From Polytrichum commune (taxonomy: Eukaryota; Streptophyta; Polytrichopsida; Polytrichales; Polytrichaceae): a DNA stretch of 64,000 bases. How positions within the stretch are numbered: the first letter of the stretch is position 1; every line of letters begins with the position of its first letter. The DNA is taken from positions 31,297,501-31,361,500 of the forward strand of contig OX485805.1 in NCBI GenBank assembly GCA_950295325.1. Reading direction: 5' to 3'. Under the pieces are notes generated by a model that was not told the DNA's origin, searched no databases, and saw nothing but the letters and a program-made list of their open reading frames with translations. Below, one piece after another: positions 21,300 to 33,576 of the stretch. The translations under genes and the position numbers were made by a program.

Positions 21300-21545
21300 C
21301 CCCTATAGTTTGGGAGAGAGGGATTTATCGCATACGAGAGTACCTCTCATCCATCTAACATAAAATTTTGACCCCCTGTAGGTTTGTGGTTGTTTCATCT
21401 CAAATGGCTTGGACTAGACTAATTCAAAGTTTTAAAAACTAATTCTAGTGTCAAATCACCTTAAACATGTAACCTCCAAGCTTAATGTTGATTTGTTGGA
21501 TGAATTAGAGTTACACTTGTATGCAATAATTCCCTCTCTCCTATA
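21300..21545. mobile_element. MITE family M, copy 1
   Basis: Inverted arms: left TTATCGCATACGAGAGTACC (21327-21346) with following CTCATCCATC; right complement near 21480-21540. Ends in GGGAGAGAGGG and CCCTCTCTCC. The same element occurs at about 53580-53845 and 53960-54215. Confidence 0.7.
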
Positions 21546-21784
21546 GATTGGTTGATGATCCATCCCAATTTAAGCTCACTAGATTAATTAAGGGTCTTTG
21601 AACTCAACTCAAGGATTGATTCGGCTAGAATTAACAATCGTTGGACTCTACAATAATAATCAATGTTCCCCCTCCCCCTTGGAATGTGTTATGACCATTC
21701 ACCCAATATTTGACCAATGTGTAGCAATCCAGCTGGAAATTTGTCAAGTAATTATCCAGTCCTTGTAGTTGCATGCCATATGTG

Positions 21785-22015
21785 GCTGGGTCTCAAGTTT
21801 CTTGCACAAGTGCACCAAGAAAAGTTCATCCACCCTAATACCCATTCATCTGCAATCTATCTAACAGTCATCCATCCATGCCCAAGTTTCTTACACAAGT
21901 GCACCCCGAACAATACATCCACCCAAAATCCATCCACCTATGCCTCAAGTTTCCTACGCAAGTGCACCGAGAAAAATACATCCATCCTTATACACACATT
22001 TGTCTAGAATACATC
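21785..22015. repeat. CAAGTGCACC tandem repeat
   Basis: Three diverged units carry CAAGTTTCTTGCACAAGTGC or close variants at about 21793, 21884 and 21946, each followed by AATACATCCACCC-like sequence. Open frames across it are by-products of the repeat. Confidence 0.6.
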
Positions 22016-22185
22016 CAACATTCATCCATCTATGGCATCTGTATAGTCGGCGATGGCGCATCGCCAGCCCTAACAAAACAAACAAACAAGATTTCACACT
22101 TGCTGGAAGGACGAGAATCAATAGCTCCACTTCTAAAACAAATTCAACAAGCATTGTAGTGAGCCTATCGTGATGATGCGAACAA

Positions 22186-22204
22186 CCGATCGATCGATCG
22201 ATCT
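22186..22204. repeat. GATC microsatellite
   Basis: Five uninterrupted CGAT/GATC units, self-complementary. Confidence 0.9.
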
Positions 22205-23239
22205 TTTGAGAATTTTTTTTGAGAAATCTGAAACAAGAAATCTCCGTTTTAGAATCCCGAACGGTCATGTCAGTTGGAAGCTATGTGATAGAGATGCTTC
22301 TGCGGTAAAGGGAGAGCGGAATCATGGCCTTCAAAGGGTTTGAAAATAATATGTGTTGACCTAACTTGGTGGACTTTCGGCCTCATTCGAGGGTGAAGAA
22401 TCAAGGGGAAATAATGGGTTAAGATTTTGTTGGAGTGATTTGGAGAGGCTTGATCGATACCCCAACTTCATCAAAGGTTGGTTGAAGAGATGGAACTGAA
22501 ACTAGCTGCAATTATTTTGTGCTCCGGAGTTCCCATAGCTCTGCATGCATTCCCAGATCGTCTTAAGCTTACCTGGCTCTAAATATTTGGGAGTTCGAAG
22601 CAGCGGTGCCCCTAAGGGACTCTTATGCATGTCATTTCTTTCTGACTAATCCATAGTAATGGTCTTAGAATTTCTTTGGCGCTGAGGGGGTCGTATGCAT
22701 GGGATTCAAAATATTGCATGGATTCTTTGGACTTGCTTTTGGAATGGTGTCCTCGTTGCACTGATAGTAAGCCATCATGGTGTTGTCGAGATTCTTTGAG
22801 TGTGATCTTTACTTGACCAGTGTGCTCTTTTCGTCAAGTTATGCAACTTACATTTGGAAGTTTGAAGGAAGAGAATCACACGATGTGGAAGCTTCATCAA
22901 GGAGATTCTTTCATGAGCTGTACATATACGGAACTTAGGTTACTAAGGGAATCACCAATAGAACTTTCATTTGTAGAATGCTTGATTTCGGAAAGTACTG
23001 CACAATTGTCTTATGTACATGGCCTTCACAGTATGGTTCATATAGCCACGTTGCCGTGTCACGTAAACACTGAATTTAGTTCACCATCTCTTCACAATGC
23101 TAGGAATCAGAAGGTCAAGAATCAGGGTAAACCTAAACTCACCAAATATGTCGGTTTCCATGTAAGAAGGTGTCAATTATACACCTCATCATATTGAGAA
23201 GTTTTGTTGTTGTTGTTGTTATTAATACTACTTATATGT

Positions 23240-23690
23240 ACACTTTCTTTGAGCTTCATTTGAAATGGGCTTTGTTACACAGTGGGATTACACAGTGCTA
23301 TTAGAAGGTCAAGAGTCAGGATATACCGGAACTCACCAAAAGGTTGATCCATATTGGCTTCAAAATTTGTTGTTCTAAAGTGGGGGTCCACTTTGAGCTT
23401 CATTTGTAATGTAATGGGCTTTGTTAAGCAATGGGGTTTAGAATTTAAGAGCCTTGTCATCCAAAGTGCACGAGTTGGGCAAAAAATATTGTAACCCACA
23501 ATCTCTAGACAATGGTATTAGAAGGGTACCACTAAACTCACCAGAAAGGGATTGTTCCTTATCAGTTTCAAAATTCGTTGTTCTTACTTTGAGGTGCACT
23601 TTCTTTGAGCTTCATTTGTAATGTAACGGGCTTTGTCAAGCAATAGAGTTCGGGGTTTAAGAGCCTTGTCATCCAATGTGCACGAATCGG
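23240..23690. repeat. Tandem ~210-bp repeats
   Basis: GAGCTTCATTTGTAATGTAA and neighbours recur at about 23250, 23394 and 23608; AAGAGCCTTGTCATCCAA recurs at about 23449 and 23659; GAAGGTCAAGA and ACTCACCA recur between. A partial unit lies upstream near 23105-23160. Confidence 0.65.
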
Positions 23691-23697
23691 GAGAGTT

Positions 23698-23859
23698 GAG
23701 ATACTAGACAAAAAGCACATCGAGACATCCATGCAGTATGTGCGTAGAGTGGGACAAATCTTGCTAAATAAAGGACTAGAAAACATAATTACATCCGAGG
23801 TTTTGGAACCAGAGCTTGCCAAGATCTGCGAGGAGCTTGTTGGGTACATGATTGAGTGA
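23698..23859 (+). CDS. Possible C-terminal exon, unidentified
   Basis: An open frame ending in TGA at 23857-23859 encodes EILDKKHIETSMQYVRRVGQ, then about 33 further residues ending CEELVGYMIE. Composition is that of a helical, soluble protein, unlike the surrounding repeat DNA. The frame is open upstream to about 23650, into the tandem repeat. No partner exon was identified. It may be a remnant of a host gene caught in the repeat array. Confidence 0.3.
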   Translation, partial: EILDKKHIETSMQYVRRVGQILLNKGLENIITSEVLEPELAKICEELVGYMIE

Positions 23860-26800
23860 GAGCAGGTTTGTTGTTAGATCTTGTGCCTTTCCATATAAGG
23901 ATGCACATGACATTGAAATTCAAAAAGTCTATTGTATTTGCTGTATCAAGGTCCTAACTAAACCTGCATATGTTCTTAACCAAAAGAAATCATGTCAATA
24001 TTGTCAAATTTTGAGCTAGTATTCAAATTAAAACCAGACTAAATGACATTACATGATTTTGCATACTTGCAATTATCCCTTTTGCTTTTAATTGAAACAT
24101 GGGTATAGGAACTTTTTATGTGTGGTTATGTCCACCAATGCAATTGATGGAATTAGTACAAAGGAAACTAAGTTCATAGAAAAAGAGTTGCCTGCACAAA
24201 CTTGGGTGCCTACTTTTGAGAAATGATGTACATAGAGTTTTGATATATTAAGAATCAAGACATGAGTGAACACATGAATTCCAAAAGTCTAGTTTTACTT
24301 GATTCCTTGTTTATAGACCAGGCTTGAACTCAGGAGATTTACAATGTGTCCCTATGTATTCCTTTCCAACAAAGATTGAGTGCCCTGACTATAAAGCGAT
24401 TGATAAATATTAAGTGCTATCGAGGAAGATGCCATGTTTTAAGATTGCCCTGCAGGGGGCAACACACACAATGCAATTCACGAACTCGACGTTCACGTAA
24501 GCGAAGGGTTGTTGTAGGAAAGAAGAAGATTTCCAAGAGATGAAGCTCTTTGCAATTCAAGTTGAAGCAAGTCGTGCTGACAATTGCCAGAGCTCATAAC
24601 CTCCTACAACACAGTGACCATTATAGCTTCAGGATTTGTAAATGCAGGAAGCCATGTACTGTCAAAGATTGAGGCTGCTTCATGAATAGGTAATTCAGAA
24701 GTGTGAACCATGTTTCTCATCTAGGCTAGAACAGTTTTGAACAACTAAATCATGTTGATGATGTTTAGGGTTTCATTCATCTGCTTTACTAGGTAGCTGA
24801 CTCAAAGTCCATTCAAAAGGTAAGGTTCAGAGTGTGTGAATATTGGAAGTTTCCTACTTGCATTAGGACTTTCCAATGCAAAACAAGGACATTATTAAAG
24901 TGTTATTGCCACTGTTAATTCTGGAAGATCCACTTTACATGTTAATTTGGCAGAAGCATTCCAACTTTCAAGACCTCTTATTTGCAAACCCTGGCAAATT
25001 GTCCTTTGAAAGTTACAGTTTTAGAGATAAATTTAAGAACTCCCAAGTTGCAAATTGTAACAACTCTACACAAACACAAGTGTTCAGAGTTGGTCATATC
25101 TTTCCTCTACGAAGTTATATTGCAATTTCAGTCGTGACTCATGAATACTGTCGCCTCTAAGAAAACACGTGCCAGTATACAAAAGATTCTCTCATCTTAA
25201 GATACCCATAAATATCAATATTTGATCGGTATTCCAATTTTGATACCCATGGGTAGGTTCTATGATACCATTCTTGATATTGATTATTGATACCCATGAA
25301 TTCACTTGGGTTTATACCGGTCCAACATTGATTGGGACCCTAAGAATTATCCCACAATTAAATCATATGTATTGCAAGTAGTGTCAAGTTCAAATATCTA
25401 ATTGACATAGTTCTCATACAATTTAATGTTCATGAGCCTTTATTAGTTGTATCAATTTAGCATTGGACTGACTTTTGTGAAGTGTAGCCAGATGCAGAGT
25501 AGTATGTACAATATGAGCCTTGCAAAGAAATATTCACTATAGTGAATGATCCTATGACTATGGGCCACAATAATTTTCTACATCACATGCTCATATGTGT
25601 AATGAGAATTAATATGGTCCACGTTACCTTCCAACCCATGTTGAATTATTGTTTAAAATTTAATGTGGGTGATTTAGTTTATTTTGTGGTATTTTTTTGT
25701 CATGTAACTAATATTCAATGTCTTAGGTCGGAAGTCCTAACGAAGACTCATGGGACAACCCTGGGTCTTGGACCCACGTTGATTCCACCTTGACTAGAAA
25801 GTAAGCATGGCCCACGCTAAATTAGTTCCACACTAATTTTCCGCCCACACTAATAGGACTATTTAGTATAGATGGCTTCATTTGCTTCCCTAAGCCTAAA
25901 CTTAAACTAGATTTGTTGCTCTCTAAAAACTTGGTCCTCTCTAGATTTATTTTCTAGCATGTTGCGAGTTGTCATTAAAGCCATGATGCGGCTTCAGATT
26001 CCACGTGGCTATTTTGATAAATGTCTCAAGATGTCCACTGTGCAGCATGTGGTAAGTGGATTTGGTTCATCACTAATTTAGTTTGCGCGGACGTGAACGC
26101 TCATAAATTCATAACATGTTAAAATTATTAAGCAACGTCTTATGATAAATAAGATCAACTTAAAAATTCAATTGATTAATTTTCTAATATTCTATCCTAT
26201 TGTCTAAGTATGTTGATTAAGATAGTCTTTTAGTGAGATTTATTAAAATAAATATAACATTCACCATCTAAGTTTAGGGAGAAATACCATGAGACAATGT
26301 TAAAATACTACATTGGTTTAACTACGCTAAGGTCAAAATCTTTGAATTTTTTTGAGCATACCCAATCCATAACATTATCCATAAACCTAATTCCGTTTGA
26401 CACATTACTTATTTTATTTCCTCATGGAATGTTGAATCGTACCAAACCAGAAGCCATCGCCCATGCAAAAGCAAACCCTAAATAGTGAGATAAGCTTGGG
26501 GGTTGCTCCATGAGGAGGATGGTGAGAAGGATGCAAATAAATTGCATAGCACACAAACGGAGAGCAACTTACGGTCCAAGGATTGATGACAAGGCTAGGG
26601 TCCCACTCCCCAACAACTGACCGAACACTCTTTACTAGCTTGCCTAGGCTTGTGATTTTGGTGGCCATATGACAAGCGCTAGTCTTGCAGCTTTTAAGAT
26701 TACCATATCTAAAAAATGATGTATTTATCAAGCAAGATAAATGGTATTGAACAAAGGTGACGAAATGACAATACATGGGTGTCACGAATCCCCGGCCCAA

Positions 26801-27685
26801 GTTTTCTTCAAGCCTACATGTAATGATTCAACCAAAAGAAGTTATGCATGCAAATAATATTGATTGGCATGATGATAGACAAAGCATAAAATCTGAAGTG
26901 CACATGTATTTGGATTGGACCATAAAACATTTTGTACCTTAGTTTTCGGCTAAGGATTCGTGGCACTCAGGTAAGTCATCTGGTAACAAAAATTAGATGA
27001 GTCCATCAAGAGGTTTTCATGGACCTTAATTTAGGTTAGCACTTTCGAGTAGGCACGTAAGACGCCTTTGTCTCCTCTTAGTTGTTATGAAGCATTTGTA
27101 AATAGCAAATAGGTAGGATGGGGCCATGTTGTGACTTTAGATACTTTAGCCTATATTATGACCTCTCACAAGTTGTCACCTGGCCAAATGTGGCATTGGA
27201 TTTCACATAGCTATTTGATTTATAATGTAGGTGTCCACAAGTGTAACTTGTGGCAAATCACTATGACATATTGCCATAGCCACATATTCTTCAAATCATG
27301 GAACTTCAAATCATTTCTTTTTACATATTCAAAATGTCTTTAAAAAAATCTAGATTGTGTTTAATATAAACCATCATAGATGTAGCATAGTATGCCCTAA
27401 AATTTACATTGTCTTAGCATATTGATATGAGATAAAATACAATTGATTTCATTTTTTAAATGGTTTAAGATTTGAACTTACATATCTTATCTCATGACAT
27501 GCATCAAAATCATTTTATCAAATACTTGTAGTAATTAAATATGAAGGATCATATTATGAAAGACCCATGAATAATCCTAAGTGTTAAACTCTTTAAACTC
27601 TCTGATGATACCATATTCTTATATGTGTGTGTATATATATATTAGGGACATGGACGGAGCTAGGGGGGCCTCAACCCCCCGACAT
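23860..27685. other. Long AT-rich intergenic region, no gene supported
   Basis: Only scattered short ORFs without domains. The minus ORF at 26414-26800 (128 residues, cysteine- and histidine-rich) is the longest, but shows no family signature and no splice partners. Confidence 0.45.
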
Positions 27686-27689
27686 CACT

Positions 27690-27910
27690 ATTAGAAAACT
27701 ACAAAATGACTATAATTTTTTTTTTTTGGTTTTGTGACTGCAATAGGGTGTGTAGTATGCCATTGGAAAGGCGTTTTCAAGACCTTTCCAACAGTATAAT
27801 ATTATAATCCCCCATATTCCTAAAATTTTAGTTAATAAAACCAAAAAACATTTGTAGTTGTTTAGCGACTCCAAAGTAGGTTGGTCGAAAGAATTGCAAT
27901 GGGAAAACGA
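27690..27910. repeat. Small foldback repeat (copy B, inverted to copy A)
   Basis: Shares GCCATTGGAAAGG...GACCTTTCCAAC with 19569-19605, and in reverse complement shares the GTAGTTGTTTAG and GCAATGGGAAA phrases with 19450-19520. Confidence 0.65.
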
Positions 27911-27914
27911 TTGC

Positions 27915-29515
27915 GGCTTTTACGCAATGTTTTCTACAAGTGCATTAAAGGAAAGTTGGGCATATGCTTACTATTGGGGATGTCTATTGGGGATGATTGG
28001 ATGGTTGATTTAATGATCATTTATATCGAAAAGACCATTGCCAAAGCTTTGGATATTAACAACATTATTAATTTCTTTTTATGGGGATGTGTAAGCCCAA
28101 TATGGTGCTCACATGTTAACTTAATCACAAAATTACTAAAACCTTAATATTGTGCTTTCTTGAGTAGTCAAAAAAATAAAAGGTGAGGAGTTAAAGTCTA
28201 GATTGAATTAAGATTAGTGGTAAGTCAGGAGTTAGGTAGGGCAAGAGGCCAAGGAGAATTAATGATGGATCAAGTCAAGTAGTTAAGTGTGAGTGCTAGG
28301 GGGACGTAAAAGCAACTAGGAAAGGGGGGAAGTGGAGTTTGAAAGGGGAAGGGCCAAGGAAAGAGGCCTAACCCTGTTTTTCTTTTCGGGCGGCCCGAAA
28401 AATGACGGGCAACGCGAGAAAAAAGGAAAGGTTTGGAGGGGTCTCGGGAGGCAAGGGAAAAAATCTCATTATGCATGTGTGTGGGTAGCGAGGAGAGAGA
28501 GTGAGAGGAGGCGAAGCCCTGCCAAAATGCCTGGTGGTGAGGGAGACAAGGGGGAGAGGGCGGAAGCGTTGCCTCACTCTCAAAGGATGCACACAGGCAC
28601 TTCCTGATTAGTGAGTGGGGATTAGGAGACGGTGAGGGAGCCGATGATTAGGAAGTAAGCAACTGGGTAGGAGGAGATGAGTTGATCCACCAAGGGAGCT
28701 TGGAAGGGGAACCAGGGAGCAAGGAATGAAGGATGGCGGGGAAGGAGCGTAGAAGTTGGCGGTATCGAGAGTTGGCGGCATCGGAGACTAGCGGGAATGC
28801 CTCGGAAACATTTCAGATCGGTTCATGGCGACGCCAACTCAGGAAGCACGCTATCTTCGCACAAATCACCAATTCCGGCAATCTGACATCAACAACCAAG
28901 CGTCAACGGCCTCTGGTGGCAGCAGTGGTGGAATCGTAGAGAATCGAAGGTGGAGACCACGCTAAGAGTCATGTGCAGTCTCCCAAGCTCAACAGGTTTG
29001 AATGTCATCTGCGTGAATATGGGTCTTGTTGATTGCTGATCTGGACCGCATTTCGTTCTTGACTTGTTTCTTCCGAAGTGCCCCAGTCCGGTGTAAAGGG
29101 TAGCGAGTGCAGGCAGGGGTGTCTTTTTGGGTGCTGATCAACTTTTGGGAGTTGGAGCTCGGGGGGTGCACTGTACTAAACATGTACGAGTATACGTGAG
29201 TGCACAGGACTTGATATACGTATTGATTTGGACCTTGCCGTATTACGTATACATATGGTATACATGTTATAATTTATAGTTACGTACATATATGGAAGGC
29301 CTTTAAAAGTATACAATAATTGTACTTGTATGGTACTGTTACTATACTACATATCATAAGTTTTCATATTAGATGAAATTAGGATTAACTAGGATTAACG
29401 ATTTTCGTTAGCAACCTTATAGGGTAGTATGAACCATGTACAAGGTGTCAAGGTAATATCGGAGAAAGAGGCAGTATTAGGGTTTTGAAATGATTCGTTC
29501 AACTCAAAGTAACAA
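27915..29515. other. Intergenic region, no gene supported
   Basis: 28300-28930 is purine-rich on the plus strand, with several overlapping ORFs of biased composition (Arg, Gly, Glu). They look like products of the base bias rather than genes. 29200-29360 has TACGTATACATATGG-type alternating repeats. Confidence 0.4.
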
Positions 29516-29713
29516 GGACCCTTTTCCCCTCCCATCCCTAGGTTTTTGTTTTCTCTTTTTGTCGGGCGCTGAAGGTTTTTGTTTTCTCTTCTCGCATAGC
29601 CTGCTTCTTTTGCCGACAACTGCTTCACTTTTCCTTCTTTCACATGTTGCTTCCAGCGCTTCTCAGCGTCCCTGCGGTTACTGCTACCGTGGGAATCACT
29701 GAAAGTCCTGACA

Positions 29714-30664
29714 TTGTCATGGCCTCGTTATGAAATTCCGTCTCTATCAAATGCAAAGTCAGCTGTGGCTTATGTAATGGTAGGGGAGTCTAGAATTTTT
29801 AAAAGTACACTTGTTAGTCAATTGAAAGGCAATCCTTCTTTGTCTAAAAATCGGTTGACTCGAATTAGAGCTGGCATATTATATATGAAGCCTAAACTCC
29901 AGAGTGTTGGAAACCATGACACTTGGTTAAAGCTTGGTTGTGACTGTGGTGTGTGTTTTTTGAACACACCTAAAGCTAAAACTGTGAAAAAACGAGGTAG
30001 GCCAAAAAAATCTACTCGAGTTCATGTTTGGTTTGTTGGGGGAGTTTATAGGATGCAGAGGAAGTTTGGTAATCGTTGGGTGGAGTATAGGGATCCAATC
30101 TCGGGGGGGGGGGGGTAGTCATTGGTTGGAGTAGCAATATACGTGCGAACAAATGATAGGGTATTTTAAAAACATGGGGGCAAAAAATTATAAATGGACT
30201 TAAGAGTAATATAAGGTATCAAAAATGACACTGGACATCTTTAAAGTACTATAGGGTATGGAATAATAGGTAATTTGGAATTATAAGTAATGCAAGCCAT
30301 TTTTCTATTAACCCAAAGTAGAAAATCACATAATGATAGCATGTGACAAAAGAAAAAGAATTGAAAGTAATACCCCCCTGTAAAATAGTGGTTGTTCGCA
30401 CCTATATCCTTAATTCTTTAACACACTGCCCCCCCCCCCCCCCCCGAAGGATCCAATTGACTTGATGGACCGTCCATCAAACGTGGAGATTGGTTTATGT
30501 TGGTATTAAAAAGGGGCTAACAACAAGTGGACATATGATCTTACTGATCATTTGATGATAGACTTAGAGACAATAATGGCATTGGCTACATTGACATATA
30601 CTGGTGAATCAAATGTTTATGAGTTACATCCGGAAGATGAAAAAGTTTTCAACGACTTTGCTGA
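29714..30664 (+). pseudogene. Unidentified AT-hook-bearing ORF split by a MITE
   Basis: The left part (to 30099) encodes about 128 residues. It includes a cysteine-containing segment (GCDCGVCF) and an AT-hook-like motif, KKRGRPKKS. The first in-frame ATG is near 29777; the frame is open upstream of it. After the insert at 30100-30448, the right part resumes in the same frame at the duplicated GATCCAAT and runs to a stop near 30672 (ending VFNDFADES), with one internal TAA near 30507. I do not recognise the family; a transposon-derived DNA-binding protein is one possibility. Confidence 0.45.
30100..30448. mobile_element. MULE-like MITE with poly-G ends and 9-bp TSD
   Basis: The insert begins CTCGGGGGGGGGG and ends CCCCCCCCCCGAA, with inner inverted phrases TATACGTGCGAACAA and its near complement GTTGTTCGCACCTATA. 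It is flanked by the direct repeat GGATCCAAT at 30091-30099 and 30449-30457. A 9-bp duplication is typical of Mutator-like elements. It carries no ORF. Confidence 0.8.
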
Positions 30665-31309
30665 TGAAAGCTAGGATATTTTGTCATACACATTATAGGG
30701 GTTGATTATTGTTCAAAAGTATATTAATTTTGTATACTTATGTTAATGACTATATATGAATGGATATTTTTTTGTGTATACATATTGTCACTTGTATATT
30801 TATTGTTGCAATTGTATGTGTATTACTTCATTTCACAAAAAATAACTTGTATATAGGGGGGGTTTTAGAGTATGCAGTGAACGCACGTGATTCTAGGTTT
30901 TAATGAAAGGTGCGCCCCCCGAGAGTTGGAGGTGGGTGATGGAGAGAGAAATCGCTGTAGGAATAGTGAGCCTGCGGCATGCGTGCAACTCTTAGCCACA
31001 CACAATTGAACGGGTCATTAACTAGCTTCCTGCGAATCCTAGGATCAGGACACTTCTCCTTCTTGCGTTTATGATTGCTCGCTTCTCGGTTGAAGTCGTT
31101 CCTCGATGAAGTAAGCTACCGGCATTTCACAGATCCTCTCACTCTTTGAAGTGAGTATCATAGGTAAGAATTTGGCACACCGAACGGTCATTATTTTGCA
31201 ATTGGTGATACCTGGGACCCTACGGTGGTCTTCGCGGCTGGTAGCATCTTCCAAGGCGGTTCTTCCTTGGTGCTCAATTACCTTCTAATATGGTTATTTA
31301 CACTTTGTT

Positions 31310-31855
31310 ATATTTAATCACACTTAATTAGTTTGAATGTATATGAAAACTTTGTGAAAGTAGAAGGTATTAACTAAACTATTATAAAATAAACATACTA
31401 AAATGAAACACTAATTTCAGTTCCATTTTAGAATGACAACCACCCTTTCAATGGTAGGTTACAAAAATTATAACCTCAGTGCTAACAAGGGATTTGTAAT
31501 GTTCTTGACTTCCAAGTTAATTACATGTTTTGTTGACGGTTTCACTTTGAAAAGGAAATCCCAATCAATTGCTTATTTACTCAATGAAAGTGAACATATA
31601 TATTGGATTTTGGACCTTGGAAATGAAGTGCACTCAATATGGGTTATATGGACAAACAACCTTCAAGAATGCAAGGGCAATTTAATTTTTCAAAGTCGGG
31701 TGGAGCGGGCAGCAATTTTCACTTGGGATTTGAAATTTTTTTATTTTTTTTGGTGGGAGCTGCCTGGAGGTGCCGGATCGTGGGCCTTGGCCCCTATCCA
31801 TCTCCCCCTGAAAGTTTGTGGGGGGGGGGGGGGGGGGGTGTTTAACATCCGCCAT
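31310..31855. repeat. Third copy of the 0.5-1.5 kb inverted-repeat unit
   Basis: Matches the reverse complement of about 458-960, including TTGACTTCCAAGTTAATTAC, GACGGTTTCACTTTGA and ATATATTGGATTTTGG. It ends in a 20-bp G run (31820-31839). Here the unit is single, not paired. Confidence 0.75.
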
Positions 31856-32144
31856 TAGGATTGTGGGGCCTCATTGCAATTACACTTGCCGTTTGACAAT
31901 TGGGTGCTCATTGCAATATGACCCTGATTACATGTGTCAAGTTGATTCTATGACAATTGTAGATTGGACTCAACACATGTAACCGGGGTCATGTTGCAAA
32001 TGACCACTAGGACCACGTTTTCTACTACACCATGTATGGTATTTAGTGTCACGTACGTTATTTGCGAAGGGCCTAAACTAGATGCCTAGAGGTCTCAAAG
32101 TGTCATGTTTCCACGGGTAGATCACTTAGTGCATTTTAAAAACG

Positions 32145-32700
32145 ACGTGCGGCATAATATAGAGAGGATTAAAATCATTTGAAATAAAAATTATAAAGGA
32201 ATTCCAAATAATGAAGGGGCCATTAAATGTAGACAATCCCATTATAAGTAAGTTAGATGGACATAAAATGTGGGCCATTAATTTTTTGTAAAATTAATAT
32301 AGGGGTTGAAGATAAGGATCCTAGAAGGTATGTTTAGTATGGTATGTAAATGGGTTTAGGACTCACGGGGATTTTTGCACCCTTCTTTGTTTCTATGCTT
32401 TCCCTCAACACTCGTCAATTGCGTTAGGAAGTAGATTAGCTTTTATTACTTAAAAGGAATATAGAGTACAAAAAATTGCAGTGACTTGGACAATATAAGT
32501 AATGAAAGGGTGCAAACAAATGGGCCATTTTTGAAATTTAAGTAATTATAGGGAGGCTTTAATTCAACCCTTGAAGGTAAATAGCCCCAAAACAAAAAAA
32601 CCCCAGCCGCACGTGTTGCACAAAAATGCCTTAGAGTGATCTACCTGTGCATGTTTCCGCTAATTGCCAATATGATACTATTCATTAACATAAGTAACTT
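32145..32700. repeat. Dispersed repeat R32, copy 1
   Basis: About 550 bp, repeated in the same orientation at 58195-58780. Shared phrases include AATAATGAAGGG-CC-TTAA, TAGACAAT, AAATTAATATAGGGGTTGAA and GCACAAAAA-CCTTAGA. No coding content was seen. Confidence 0.7.
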
Positions 32701-32830
32701 GTTTGAGTGAAAATTTATTCACATTATGACATTTAGTGTAGCACATTAAGATACTTGAGATGATGTATTGCGTTTTAGTATGCAAGGGGAAGATATTATT
32801 GAGCATATTAATGGCACTCATTTGTTTACA

Positions 32831-33576
32831 GGGGCCATTCACGGTTGGGGTACTACTTTTGGGCGTCTAACGGAAAACGGACTTTTTTGGATAACTTCAC
32901 ATGCTTGGTATGCTTAGATTTGTATTGTGAAGCATATTTTGGATCATACCTACATTTCATACTCCATATCGAGTACACTGACAAAGTTAATTTAGAAGGA
33001 ATAGGGTCATCTAAGATATCCTTTTGATTCCTTAAAGGACATTCAGGAGTGTTGTCTTAATTGTTCACCTTAGGATCAAGGAATGAAAATGACAACAAGA
33101 ATCAATCGAAACGATCCCAAATTTTTTCCTCACAATCATCGTTCAAGTATGTACCAATAGAACCAAGTATGTATTGAATACCAATTGCCCAATTTTAAAT
33201 GAGGCACCAAACATGGCCAAAAATACATATAATTACAGCCACACGTAAAAGGAACGTCTAGTATTAGAATTGGACAAAAAAATTATATGAACGGACACAT
33301 GACACTTATACCAAGGTACTAAGATGCAAAACAAGAAATATTTGACCTCCAATGCACACCTAAATAGCAAAAAAAAAGCCATTGATGTGGCCTAGGGTTT
33401 AGGGTGATTATTAAATAATAATAAAAATATTTCTTGATAAAGCTTATGAACTATCTACTTATTTATGTAAAATTTATTGATCAAATAATAGTAAATCATG
33501 ATAAAAACCAAGATCAATGCGACATAGTCCTTAAGTCCTTTGTCCCAAAAGTAGTACCTCAACCGTGAATGCCCCC
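32831..33576. mobile_element. TIR element, 33-bp ends
   Basis: The left end GGGGCCATTCACGGTTGGGG plus TACTACTTTTGGG is mirrored at 33543-33576 with two or three mismatches. TACA flanks both ends (32827-32830 and 33577-33580). It has no recognisable transposase. The flanks beyond also carry a direct repeat of about 45 bp (GGAAGATATTATTGAGC-like at 32790 and 33597). Confidence 0.75.

Noticed and set aside
21717..22159. Overlapping ORFs with repeated YASAP/QVHPE-like motifs
   Set aside because: They come from the CAAGTGCACC tandem repeat.
28332..28939. Several Arg/Gly/Glu-rich ORFs
   Set aside because: Purine-biased DNA keeps frames open; compositions are biased and no domain is recognisable.
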